Source of the DNA: Marthasterias glacialis
Lineage: Eukaryota; Echinodermata; Asteroidea; Forcipulatida; Asteriidae
Length of the DNA: 64,000 nucleotides
Assembly (NCBI GenBank): GCA_911728455.2
Contig: OU452236.1
Location: forward strand, 6,256,171-6,320,170
Direction: 5' to 3'
Shown piece after piece: positions 56,301 to 61,270 of the stretch (positions are counted from its first letter, which is position 1; every line of letters starts with the position of its first letter). The notes below the pieces were generated by a model that saw only the letters and a program-made list of their open reading frames with translations, was not told the origin of the DNA and did not search any database. The translations under genes and the position numbers were made by a program.

Positions 56301-58357
56301 TTTTCCCAAAAGAGATCTATACACAGTTGGACTAGTTTAATAGTAATAGTTAATTTCTAATAGCACTGGTCTTGACTAGTGTTGACAGGAATCTGTGATG
56401 AACAAGACAGGCCTTGGTGTGCCACTGAAGGAATCTAAATTTTTTTTACTTTTCCTAATTTGAAAATTTTTACAACAAAATCAGAATTGAAATCATCACA
56501 GATTGAAGCTTAGCCTCAGGTATTGTGAGCCTTGACGGTGTAAAGGACAGAGACAGACTGTATGGTATCATGTTCACAGTCATCTTGTCTCCTCTTTGCA
56601 TCCCGTTCTCTGCATGACAGGTCATCGCAGCAGAGGGGGAGCGAAATGCCTCAAGAGCTCTGAAGGAGGCTGCTGACGTCATTGCGGAGTCACCCAGCGC
56701 TCTCCAGCTCCGCTACCTGCAGACACTCAACACCATCTCGGCCGAGAAAAACTCCACCATCATCTTCCCTCTGCCCATCGATTTGCTAAGGTAAGCGGCA
56801 GCGGTATAAGCACAGACGAATGGCGCAAAACTATTTTCTGTTTGTTCATTTATAGGGTGTCTCTGCTTTTTCTTGAAAAGGGAGGGGGTATTTTCCCACA
56901 TTCCTCACTTTTGTCCTGGTTGGGATGTGAAACTTTGCCCCAAGGGAAAAAATCCATTACCTTTTATCTTTACAAATATAAAGGTAAAGACACAGAGGAA
57001 TAACTCAAAATGATTTTATGTTTGTATATTTATGGTTTGTCTCTTTTTTTCTTGATGATTGGGGTGTATTTTCCCACATTCCTCACCTTTGTCCTGGTTG
57101 GGAGTTGAAACTTTGCCCCATGGGGAAAAAATCCATGACATTTTATCTTTTCCAATATAAAGGTAAAGACATAGAGAAATGGACCAAAATTACCAAACAA
57201 AGAAATTGACAAAATAGGGAGACCACCAACAAGATAGCTCAGAGGGCAGAACACCGGGACATAAACACAGAGGTCGTAGGTTCAAATCCCTCGCTAGGCA
57301 ATGTTTCTTTGTTCACCCCTAAATTGATTTATAATTACCCAGTCAGTTTCCCCTGTGCTTTTGTTACTTGACAGTTAGAAAGGCATGATATGTAATTGGT
57401 TATCATTGACCGATTTAAAGCGGAAAGCCCCCCCCCCCTTTTTTTTTAAAGATGATATTAATACCAAGAAAATCGTCCCTCAGAAATTCTTTCTCAGCCA
57501 ATAAAAAATATTCGTGGAACGTATCCAGGGTTTTTATCAGGGTGGTCAAAAAAATGGTTGTGGAGAGCATCAGGGGATTGGGGTCCAGACCCCACCTTGG
57601 ACTCCCCTGGATCTGCACCTAAATGTTAAACAGCCTAAACAGTTAACAGTCGTTTGCTCAAAAACAAAACCTAATCATCTGATGAAATTTTTCGCTAGCA
57701 AGTTTGACTGATGTGTTGTTCAAAACTAGAGGATTGGAATGGATGTGATCTTCTAAAAACCAGTGATGTATGATAAGAAAAAGACATCCCTAAAATTTGA
57801 AACACAGGCCCTGATACTTTACGAACGCAATGAAGGCAATTGCCTTTATGCCCCTGGCCATTGCCTTGGTGTCCCTAGCCATTGCATTGGTGCCCACTGG
57901 CCATTGCATTGGTGCCCACTGGCCATTGCATTGGTGCCCACTGGGCATTGCATGGTGCCCCCTGGCCATATCATTGGTGCCCACTGGCCATAGCATTGGT
58001 GCCCACTGGCCATTGCATTGGTGCCCACTGGCCATTGCCTTGGTGCCCCCTGGCCATTGCATTGGTGCCCCCTGGCCATTGCCTCGGTGGCCCTGGCCAT
58101 TGCCTCGGTTTCCCCCTTGTCATTGCCTCAGTGCCCTCTTTGAAATGTTCCAGTACAAACACAACTTTCCCTCCTAGGTGTGGCCTTTAGAAAGGAAAAA
58201 CTGCCTCGCCCTTAACAAAAACAAAGTATCAGGCCCGAAGCATTTTGCGCAACATGCCTGTCAAACTTTGGATTTAGGTTGAAACAATGATGCACCCATT
58301 CTTTAACAACTGTATCCTTTGTATTTCTTCAAATCCAGTTCTATGGTGGCCAAGTGA
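10605..58357 (+). CDS. STOM: Stomatin (SPFH/band-7 membrane protein), complete nine-exon gene
   Basis: Coding exons are 10605-10734, 12114-12220, 19613-19685, 26976-27058, 28690-28893, 37160-37215, 54581-54659, 56621-56790 and 58339-58357. Total 921 nt (306 residues plus TGA), all GT-AG, all phases matching. Stomatins are monotopic, cholesterol-binding proteins that oligomerise at the inner face of membranes and modulate ion channels and transporters. The N-terminus (1-50) is divergent and hydrophilic. Residues 51-78 form the hydrophobic hairpin with the kink proline P71 (counterpart of human P47), and C54 and C111 match the human palmitoylated C30 and C87. The SPFH domain (about 80-245) contains [36 protein letters not shown] and [11 protein letters not shown], followed by the coiled, oligomerising SRALKEA and [10 protein letters not shown] region. 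It lacks the last residues of the human tail. Assignment to the STOM/STOML3 group is firm; one-to-one orthology is not tested. Confidence 0.95.
11125..11209. repeat. 33-bp-arm hairpin
   Basis: Arms 11125-11157 and 11177-11209 are exact reverse complements (TAGCCCCACTAGTGTGGCAA... facing ...CCACACTAGTGGGGCTA). A 19-base spacer between them can itself extend the stem. No matching coding function. Confidence 0.85.
11214..11402. mobile_element. MITE-like element, GGGCCCAATTT family
   Basis: Terminal inverted repeats: GGGCCCAATTTTATCGAGCT and onward at the left, and the near reverse complement AGCTCTATGAAATTGGGCCC at the right. The interior has TGTCACATGTACAATCTGTG. Related elements lie near 34534, 36904 and 50350-50553, and fragments near 11460, 24855 and 29495. 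Confidence 0.75.
11660..11990 (+). repeat. Tandem repeat, about 110-bp unit, three copies
   Basis: CTACTTTCTGACCATTCAAT-type cores start near 11681, 11796 and 11905 (spacings about 115 and 109). Each is followed by a CGGCCTGCAATATGATATCA-like segment. Single monomers occur near 7285, 12345 and 63920 in the same orientation. Confidence 0.7.
12114..12220 (+). CDS. STOM: Stomatin exon 2, membrane hairpin
   Basis: Residues 44-79, from CTCTCCCAG|CTGGTG to ATCAAG|GTCAGT. Encodes [20 protein letters not shown] and then FSLCVCIK, the hydrophobic hairpin with the conserved Cys-Gly-Trp start and the Phe-Pro kink. Confidence 0.95.
12900..13120 (-). repeat. Dispersed element D, copy 1
   Basis: Read on the minus strand it contains GGAACAAAAGGACAAAGGTC, TGGAATCGGGGATTACACAA and CCGAAATGCAATGAACGAAC. 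The same blocks occur in the same order at 15720-16110, 18390-18700 and 62390-62960. The origin of the family is unknown. Confidence 0.6.
13727..13890 (+). repeat. Dispersed repeat, 'GCCTTGGTGCCC' family
   Basis: GGCAATTGCCTCTGACACCC then GGTCATTGCCTTGGTGCCCC, TTGAAATGTTCCAATGGAAA and a final CCTTTCAAGAATGAAGC. Inverse copy at 5784-5935; the copy at 57830-58215 is expanded. Here the 22-bp core is present about once. Confidence 0.65.
14140..14516. mobile_element. hAT-like non-autonomous element, copy 1
   Basis: Starts CAGGGCTTGGAATT and ends AAATTTGAGCCCTG, near inverted repeats of the CAGGGCT type often seen in hAT elements. Its interior shares CCGCAGGCCC...CAGTGATTTTA, GACAAGTC and TCTTGTGTTTTT with 22372-22674. 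There is no transposase. A clean 8-bp target duplication is not visible. Confidence 0.55.
15571..15683 (-). mobile_element. tRNA-derived SINE (family B), fragment
   Basis: Read on the minus strand: a B-box-like GGGTTTGAATCCCAAGCC, then TATACCTGTGGATTTCTTTC, CAGGACTC and a TTAACACACACC-like end. Matches 23181-23332, 32051-32216 and 49325-49465. Confidence 0.55.
15720..16110 (+). repeat. Dispersed element D, copy 2
   Basis: Contains CCGAAATACAATGAATAAAC, GGAACAAAAGGACAAAGGTC and GGAATCGGTGATTACACC, then CCGAAATTACACAATGGCAT and CAGGTCATCCGGCGTC. The right part matches 62880-62985, which extends the family beyond the core. Confidence 0.6.
18390..18700 (+). repeat. Dispersed element D, copy 3
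   Basis: AAGAAACCTTGACTTGACAA, AGAGAACAAAGATTCTCTTT and CTCGTAATCCTC, then GGAATCGGGGATTACACAAT. The first two blocks align with 62476-62520, so copies 3 and 4 share a longer left part than copies 1 and 2. Confidence 0.6.
19613..19685 (+). CDS. STOM: Stomatin exon 3
   Basis: Residues 80-103: [20 protein letters not shown] and on to GP. The acceptor is CGGCTGTAG|GTGGTC and the donor GGTCCAG|GTAAGT. This is the start of the SPFH domain. Confidence 0.95.
20228..20735. repeat. 75-bp tandem array with YY1-like motif in each unit
   Basis: About 6.5 units of TTTAGACACTCCATCTCTGT, ACTTTATACCTCTGCAGTGT, GTGGGTGTCGTTTGGACGCC and ATTTTGTTTTTGAAA. GGACGCCATTTT recurs exactly at 20319, 20394, 20477, 20552, 20628 and 20700; the 83-base spacing reflects a small insertion. 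Open frames across it on both strands are a by-product of the repeat. Confidence 0.9.
22372..22674. mobile_element. hAT-like non-autonomous element, copy 2
   Basis: Starts CAGGGCTCAAAATTTACAGT and ends CAAATTCAAGCCCTG, with interior blocks shared with 14140-14516. About 75 bases shorter than copy 1. Confidence 0.55.
23181..23332 (+). mobile_element. SINE family B copy
   Basis: tRNA-like head with TTCTAGCAGTAAGACATCTG, CTCTAGAAT and B box GGGTTCGAATCC, then a GCCTGAGGATTTTTTTTCAC tail and AGTACTGAGTGTACAGTAAT plus an AACACACATCGATAAAACAC end. Confidence 0.7.
26672..26812. mobile_element. Short TIR element
   Basis: Left GCCCGGTTCATATTTCATGG and right GTATATATGAACTGGGC are inverted repeats with few mismatches. 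Its interior has GACGCAACCATTCTGTACAC and a Tyr-free, non-coding sequence. It is adjacent to a sequence (26818-26890) related to one near 48361. Confidence 0.5.
26976..27058 (+). CDS. STOM: Stomatin exon 4
   Basis: Residues 104-131: [20 protein letters not shown] then SFDVPPQE. Acceptor CTTTGCAG|GTATCT, donor CAGGAG|GTAGGG. Contains the conserved LPC cysteine (C111). A 16-bp hairpin begins 62 bases past the donor. Confidence 0.95.
27121..27170. repeat. 16-bp hairpin with later third copy
   Basis: ATGTGCCCAGTAAAAG at 27121-27136 faces its exact reverse complement CTTTTACTGGGCACAT at 27155-27170. CCTTTTACTGGGCACAC recurs near 27420, in the orientation of the right arm. Confidence 0.8.
27592..27812. 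mobile_element. TIR element, CCTTTCCCATGAAATA family
   Basis: Left CCTTTCCCATGAAATA and right TATTTCATGGGAAGGG are inverted repeats. The interior is unusually rich in CG (ACGCATGCG, GCGCATGCG, CACGCGCG) compared with the surrounding intron. Confidence 0.6.
28224..28403. mobile_element. TIR element, AATAGACCTTTATCATG family
   Basis: Left CAATAGACCTTTATCATGGT and right GCATGATAAAGGTCTATTGG are inverted. Subterminal CCATCTTG faces CAAGATGG. Fragments with the same GGCTGGAAGGGC, CTGTATACA and CAAGATGG blocks occur near 3160, 23690, 31670, 36800 and 60945. Confidence 0.7.
28690..28893 (+). CDS. STOM: Stomatin exon 5, SPFH core
   Basis: Residues 132-199, the longest exon. Includes [20 protein letters not shown] and [20 protein letters not shown], the most conserved part of the family. 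Flanked by CTCATTAG|GTCCTG and ATGCAG|GTGAGG. Confidence 0.96.
29087..29270 (-). mobile_element. Penelope-like element terminal fragment
   Basis: On the minus strand: GACGATGATAGAGCAGGCTA, GTCGAAATATTGAGACC, AATTAATAAACTCACTCCGC and later AGGACAGTTCTTCTCAGAAC. From memory, the GTCGAAAxxTTGAGACC block with AATTAATAAACTC is characteristic of Penelope-like 3' ends in aquatic animals; that is my basis. No reverse transcriptase remains. A perfect hairpin lies at 29092-29111. Confidence 0.55.
30700..30775 (-). repeat. SINE-C tail fragment
   Basis: Shares ATAGCACACGTATCTACCAA and AACTAGGTACTCAAGG with 36195-36245, the LINE-like 3' end of SINE-C copy 1. Confidence 0.5.
32051..32216 (+). mobile_element. 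SINE family B copy
   Basis: Head CTCGGTGGTCTAGTTGGTAA and ATCTGCTCTAGAATGGCAAA, with B box TGGTTTGAATCCCACC, then the GTGGATTTTTTTCACAAG tail and AACACACATCAATGCAGGG end. It follows a poly(C) run immediately upstream. Confidence 0.7.
32738..32855 (+). mobile_element. SINE family A copy, head deleted
   Basis: Leader TTGACAAAATAGGGAGAC joins directly to ATTTTTCTTTGTTAACCC and the ACCCAGTCAGTTTCTCTTGT tail. The tRNA-like part between them is missing. Confidence 0.65.
34534..34731. mobile_element. MITE-like element, GGGCCCAATTT family
   Basis: Left GGGCCCAATTTCATAGAGCT and interior GTCACACATACAATTTGTGA match 11214-11402. The right terminal repeat is degraded. Confidence 0.6.
34786..35285. mobile_element. 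Foldback element with histone-type stem-loop
   Basis: About 500 bp with long inverted arms. The outer ends are GGAAGTAACTATTAC and, reversed, GGAAATAACCATTAC, and each arm continues through TACAACCATGTATAAATCTC-like sequence and a stem-loop region to TTTTACATTTAGAG. The right arm has the intact hairpin GGCTCTTTTCAGAGCC (35203-35218), followed by CAAGAGAGA at 35230. The left-arm copy of the hairpin is degenerate. No open frame. Confidence 0.7.
36190..36569 (-). mobile_element. SINE family C, long copy
   Basis: On the minus strand a tRNA-like head (GTGTCGTGACCGAGCAGTCA, CACTGGACTCAAGC and B box GGGTTCGAGTCCCGG) is followed by a body and a tail AGCGCCTTGAGTACCTAATT like the 3' ends of L2/CR1-type LINEs. 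That would explain how it is mobilised. Related to 39923-40260 in the head only. Confidence 0.7.
36904..37025. mobile_element. TIR element, GGGCCCAATTTCATGGCTC
   Basis: Left GGGCCCAATTTCATGGCTCT and right AGAGCCATGAAATTGGACCC are inverted repeats, with GGAATTCTGCG facing CAGAATTCCGC just inside. Ends about 135 bases before stomatin exon 6. Confidence 0.7.
37160..37215 (+). CDS. STOM: Stomatin exon 6 (56 bp)
   Basis: Residues 200-217 and two bases of the next codon: [18 protein letters not shown]. Acceptor TATTTTCAG|TCAAG, donor GTGGAAAT|GTAAGT. It is isolated by introns of about 8.3 kb and 17.4 kb. Confidence 0.94.
38985..39490. repeat. Dispersed element with GGTGCCTAGGGCCTA subrepeats
   Basis: AGGGCTGGATTATCCAATAG begins it (compare AAGGCTGGATTATCCGATAG near 44605). 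Blocks such as ATTGTATAAATGTCCCC recur inverted near 44730-44850. At 39405-39487, TGGTGCCTAGGGCCTACAGA-like units repeat in tandem about every 30 bases. Related sequence near 52960-53090. Confidence 0.5.
39923..40264 (+). mobile_element. SINE family C copy, upstream unit of duplication
   Basis: Head GGCGTGTCGTGGCTGCGCGG, CACTGGACTCAAGC and B box GGGTTCGAGTCCCGG, then GAGCAAGACACCTAATCATT and the 3' end CATTCTTAACACTCTATACC. Bases from 39962 on are near-identical to 41585-41889 (I see about three differences). Confidence 0.75.
39962..42082 (+). repeat. Tandem duplication of SINE-C plus unique flank
   Basis: The unit is the SINE-C 3' part (39962-40264) plus 41389-41588. Its second copy is 41585-42082. 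The 197-base flank (41391-41587 and 41885-42081) looks identical by eye. The junction has AAGC microhomology. The solo LTR interrupts only the first copy. Confidence 0.85.
40265..41388 (+). mobile_element. Solo LTR, 1124 bp, with 5-bp target duplication
   Basis: Begins TGTAACAAAG and ends CTGCGACA, flanked by ACCAG at 40260-40264 and 41389-41393. TATAAAA at 40432 and AATAAA at 41256 come in the order expected for U3-R-U5. No gag/pol sequence lies on either side, so it is a solo LTR formed by recombination. The uninterrupted copy at 41585-42082 proves the boundaries. Orientation comes from the TATA and poly(A) signals. Confidence 0.8.
44190..44290. repeat. CAATT-repeat and LINE-tail-like sequence
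   Basis: CTCAATTCAATTCAATTCAA then TTCTTTATTTGTCATGCCCA, a short-repeat end common in retroposon tails. Assignment is weak. Confidence 0.35.
45310..45790 (-). pseudogene. LINE reverse transcriptase C-terminal remnant
   Basis: The minus-strand translation around 45630-45770 reads [20 protein letters not shown] then [12 protein letters not shown], the hallmark end of L2/CR1/Rex-type LINE ORF2 ([30 protein letters not shown]). Stops follow, then a broken [20 protein letters not shown] segment like the usual final LINE helix. The LINE-like 3' tail AAGCGCCTCGTAATAGG follows. A dead fragment. Confidence 0.8.
48230..48352. mobile_element. TIR element, GTGGATTTCAC family
   Basis: Left GTGTGGATTTCACTAAGCGC and right TTTTGTGAAATCCACCC are inverted. 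The interior repeats GGACTAGTC and ACTAGTCCTA several times. A fragment lies near 34450-34525. Confidence 0.6.
49132..49296. mobile_element. Tc1/mariner-type MITE
   Basis: TACACTGCTTCTTGAAATAA at the left faces TTATTTCAAGAATACC...AGCAGTGTA at the right. Ends TA-CACTGCT...AGCAGTG-TA fit a TA target duplication. AT-rich inner repeats (ATAAGAAAAAATCTTAT) occur. 165 bp, non-coding. Confidence 0.65.
49325..49465 (-). mobile_element. SINE family B copy
   Basis: On the minus strand: A-box-like TGGTCTAGTGGTTAAG, TCTGCTCTAGAAT and perfect B box GGGTTCGAATCCCACCC, then the TGCCTGTGGATTTTTTTTTC tail. It begins 29 bases after the Tc1-type MITE. Confidence 0.75.
50350..50553. mobile_element. MITE-like elements, GGGCCCAATTT family, nested
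   Basis: AGCAGCTTTATGAAGTTGGGCCC at the left and CTTAAGCAGCTCTATGAAAT at the right, with CCAGTCACAAATTGTACATG between, as in the copy at 11214-11402 but with an extra end. Probably two insertions. Confidence 0.5.
52795..52832. repeat. 14-bp perfect hairpin
   Basis: AAACACTGTGTGGA (52795-52808) faces TCCACACAGTGTTT (52819-52832) over a 10-base loop. Further ACACAGTGTGGAC and GTCCACACT motifs follow within 60 bases. Confidence 0.7.
54014..54276. mobile_element. TIR element with GTTTTCACGAACAG ends
   Basis: Left GCGATTTTTCGTTTTCACGA then ACAGCCACTTATCTTTAG; the right, reversed, AATCGTCACCGTTTTCACGA then ACAGTCACTTATCTTTA. About 263 bp, no coding. The outermost 20 bases resemble those of the longer element at 59862-60513. 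Confidence 0.7.
54581..54659 (+). CDS. STOM: Stomatin exon 7
   Basis: Completes I218, then [20 protein letters not shown] and REARAK. Acceptor AACTCCAG|TAAGG (phase 2), donor GCAAAG|GTCAGT. The Ala/Glu-rich heptads are the start of the coiled-coil, which is typical of stomatins. Confidence 0.95.
54660..56620 (+). other. Stomatin intron 7
   Basis: Contains the histone-hairpin element at 56184-56357. The rest is non-repetitive, AT-rich sequence with no exon candidates. Confidence 0.6.
56184..56357. mobile_element. Short element with histone-type stem-loop
   Basis: Outer ends GAATTAACTATTACGAGTAA and, reversed, GAAATTAACTATTACTATTA. The interior in plus orientation is AAGACGAGTAGAATATACTG, TTCGAAATGCCGAGACC, then GGCTCTTTTCAGAGCC (56280-56295) and CAAAAGAGATC. 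The left arm lacks the stem-loop region, so it looks like a deletion derivative of the family at 34786-35285. Confidence 0.7.
56621..56790 (+). CDS. STOM: Stomatin exon 8
   Basis: Residues 245-300: [20 protein letters not shown], then [14 protein letters not shown] and [15 protein letters not shown]. Acceptor CATGACAG|GTCATC, donor TGCTAAG|GTAAGC. Carries the C-terminal oligomerisation region. Confidence 0.95.
57207..57371 (+). mobile_element. SINE family A copy
   Basis: Leader TTGACAAAATAGGGAGACCA, head AAGATAGCTCAGAGGGCAGA, B box GGTTCAAATCC, then TTTCTTTGTTCACCCC and the ACCCAGTCAGTTTCCCCTGT tail. The most complete plus-strand copy. Confidence 0.75.
57830..58215 (+). repeat. 22-bp minisatellite inside a dispersed repeat
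   Basis: About 12-13 copies of CCATTGCATTGGTGCCCACT-GG between about 57850 and 58130, with small variants (GCCTTGGTGCCC, GCCTCGGTGGCC). The flanks GGCAATTGCC on the left and GAAATGTTCCAGTA on the right match the unexpanded repeat at 13727-13890. A 22-base period cycles through all frames, which explains the long open frames on both strands. Confidence 0.9.
58339..58357 (+). CDS. STOM: Stomatin exon 9, 19-bp terminal coding exon
   Basis: Completes S301, then SMVAK and TGA. Acceptor TCAAATCCAG|TTCTATGG in phase 2. Very short, but it is the first acceptor after exon 8 that I found giving an in-frame stop soon after PIDLL, as the family requires. The tail after it is 3' UTR. Confidence 0.75.
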
Positions 58358-58521
58358 GGACATTCGTAATGTCAGGAAAAGTGCAAAAAGCAGGGTAGTA
58401 ATGTATTCATGTTATTTATTTGTTTCAAAACTCGGTATTGGTGGAGATATTTAAACAACATTATGTTTTAAATCTGACACCTTTTGCAACATTTATTTTC
58501 TAACAAATATTTCTTTTTTGA

Positions 58522-58527
58522 AATAAA
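58522..58527 (+). terminator. Candidate poly(A) signal of stomatin
   Basis: AATAAA about 165 bases after the stop codon, the first such hexamer downstream. The region after it remains AT-rich, so longer 3' UTRs are possible. Confidence 0.4.
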
Positions 58528-59861
58528 ATTTTTACAAGTTTTTCTCAATGCTGTTATAAGTTCCTGCTGATCGTTCAATACCATTGAAATGGTTCTGCAA
58601 TGTATCTTCTCTAATTATAACACTTAAGATCGTTAATTTATACTATATTATTTTTTTCTTTAATGTAATCTTATTTGGCATTTTTATATGAAAAGGACTT
58701 GAGAAGTATTTGATTTGTATAAAATTACCTGTCCCTACCATATTTAGGTATAGGATGTTCATCGCTTTCAACTTAGCTCAAATAACTACTTGTAAACCAG
58801 AGTTATGTCACCATCAGTGGTATATCCAAAAATCAGGTGGGGCAACTGTATTTTCCCATGGTATGACCGTAACTTAAAAATTGTGACTTTCAGCAATGCA
58901 TAATTTATGTACAGGCCTATTCATACTGCTTAGTGTAAGGATAATTATTTATTTTACCAATAGATTTGGTCGGAACCTTGTTGCCAAGCTTGTGCAGTGT
59001 TCAAAAACCTTCAATCTTTCAAGATCTTTTTCAGTGCTGAGGGCAAGATGCCCTCTTTTGCCCTTAGTTTTTTTATTTTTTTTTATTTTGGAAAACTGCT
59101 TTCATTACTGTACTTTGATGATTCGACACTGCATTGTTCAATGTGTGTATGTGTGGTTTATTAGATATTAATAGAGATATGTATATATATATAATAATTT
59201 ATAATATTATATAGACGGCATCTTATGATGTCAGCTTTTAGAAATATTTACAGATAGTTTTATGTCCTATATTTGTGCAATATGATGTGCTTTTAGTGCA
59301 ATATGTCCTCTAGAGTTGACTTAAAATGCTTCTTTTATTCAAATTTATTAGTACTTGCAGAGTTATGAAACCAGATTATGTATGTTCAAATGTTCATATC
59401 ATTATTTGGAAACCATCATATAACAAAAATTTGTTATTTAAATAATTATCACTATTTCAGGTAACAAAGAGGCACGGTACGGTTATGATAATATTATGCA
59501 TTCATATTAAAATTCAAAACACTTCACTACTGCAGTTCATTAGGCAAAAAAAGCATTCCTAAAACCATCTCAATTCCTTAGGAGTGTGCAGCACCGACCG
59601 GCAATAAAACTTCTAACATACAGCTGTAAGCAATCAGTCATGTTCCTTTGCATATACATGTAGTTGTTTACTATTGGGCAATTAACAGCTAACAACCAAG
59701 TGTCTTTAGTCAAATAACATGTAGTCAGGCCGGGATTCTAACCCTCAACCCCTTGACTAGAACTCAAGACTACTTGGTCTTCCCACTCAATTTCAATTAT
59801 AATAATCACAGACACAAATTAAACCTTATGTGACAAGTTGTTATTTATTAAAGGTTGACGT

Positions 59862-60513
59862 ATCATTTCGCCACCGTTTTCAAAAAGTAACAAGTGTGTC
59901 CAAAATCACAAAAGTTTTAATAAAAAAAAAGTAATAATTTTTTTTACAAATTCTTGAAGTGCTCAATGCTGTTAACATTTCCAGCAAATTTCAGGACCTA
60001 GGACATAACAGTTTTGTAATGACACTAATTAGCATGACCGACGAATCACTAGATTTGCCTATTTGCGTTTTCAGGAAATGACGAATCGAGATTCGCCACA
60101 TGCCCATTGAAATACAGGCACTGGTTACGGCGCCAAACACACGTGGTCTGACTTTTGCGTTTTCATGAAATGACGAATCTGTTGACCTGTTTAAGTTTAA
60201 CATTTTCGCAAAGTGATGAATCTCAATATGTATTGGTGTGTACACAGCGCTCTGCATGCAAGTTTTGTTTTTTCGTTTTCACAAAGTGACGAATGTGTTT
60301 AGGAATTAATAACTCATCAAAACAGTTGCAAGATTGAAAACATACTGACAGTTCTGTATGAATGAAGAAGTCAGCTTTATTTTAGTAGGAAAATTTAAAA
60401 TAAAAAATAGTAAGCAGTTTCAAAAATCGTTCGACTTCAAATGTGATTTTCTCCAAACACAGAATTTTGGCTGTGGTACAGATTCGTCACTTTGTGAAAA
60501 CGGCGACGATTTG
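59862..60513. mobile_element. TIR element with internal copies of its end motif
   Basis: Left ATCATTTCGCCACCGTTTTC and, reversed right, AAATCGTCGCCGTTTTCACA are alike. Variants of CGTTTTCACAAAGTGACGAA recur inside near 60066, 60160, 60203 and 60273. Non-coding, about 650 bp. Related at its ends to 54014-54276. Confidence 0.65.
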
Positions 60514-60944
60514 TTTCAAATGAAGCTAGTCTGGAAGTGTTTCAATTATTATCTTACTTAACAGATTATATTCTTTGTAGAAATACAGATATTATATGTG
60601 ATACTTGAAGTAACAGATAGCGCTATTTATTATAAGAAATAATTGTATTTCTATTTATACCTTGCTGTTCTTTCATTATAAAGTTTTAGAAGAAAACAAA
60701 ATATATAATCAGCTGCGACTGTAACTTTTATAGCTTCTTTATTTAACTCTGATCCCGTAGTGTCTTTGGTTAGAGATGCCCCCAATATCTTCCAAAATCC
60801 TCCTTTCAATGGTAATTCTATTGACAGCCAAATGTTTGGCATGCTTTTTACAATGATAAGCAGTTGTTATCTGGGACACATCTTACAAAGTCAGAAAAAA
60901 GTTCCTGAATAGGATTTTGGAGGACTTGGGATCGTCAGGGGTTA

Positions 60945-61270
60945 ATGAACTTTAATATCATGGTGCTACCATCTTGGCTATGTTCCCTGTGTGCAATATC
61001 AATCAATGGTGCCAAATCTGATAATATTAAATACAGGTCCAGACTATTTTTCCCCTCGACTGAAATAACTGTTTTACCCCTTCCTGCTAATGAGGTTTGC
61101 GGAGACGACTCATGTCAAACCACCGGTTCTTTTCAGAACCACCACAACTTATATAGAGACGTTTATATACATGGTGTCTCCGCAAACCTCACTAGATCAC
61201 CAGATTGTATTTCCACCATGCAACGCTTCAAATCCTACTTAACAAGATGGCTGCACTGTGGTAACAGACT
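60945..61270. mobile_element. Degraded TIR element with a nested hairpin element
   Basis: TTTAATATCATGGTGCTACC, ATCTTGGCTATG at the left and AACAAGATGGCTGCACTGTG at the right match the AATAGACCTTTATCATG family of 28224-28403. The element at 61091-61191 lies inside. Confidence 0.5.
61091..61191. mobile_element. 101-bp element with compensated histone-type hairpin
   Basis: Ends TGAGGTTTGCGGAGAC (61091-61106) and GTCTCCGCAAACCTCA (61176-61191) are exact inverted repeats. The centre is GGTTCTTTTCAGAACC (61125-61140) followed by ACCAC. Relative to GGCTCTTTTCAGAGCC both sides of one stem pair are changed together, so the fold is kept. Confidence 0.75.

Larger units (their letters stand above)
56791..58338 (+). 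other. Stomatin intron 8: duplication, SINE, minisatellite
   Basis: Contains an imperfect direct repeat of about 200 bases (TTTTCCCACATTCCTCAC and flanks near 56890 and 57070), a SINE-A and the minisatellite. No exon before 58339. Confidence 0.6.

Noticed and set aside
57763-58190. Open frames of 60-115 codons on both strands
   Set aside because: They arise from a 22-bp tandem repeat without stops in any phase; codon content follows the repeat.
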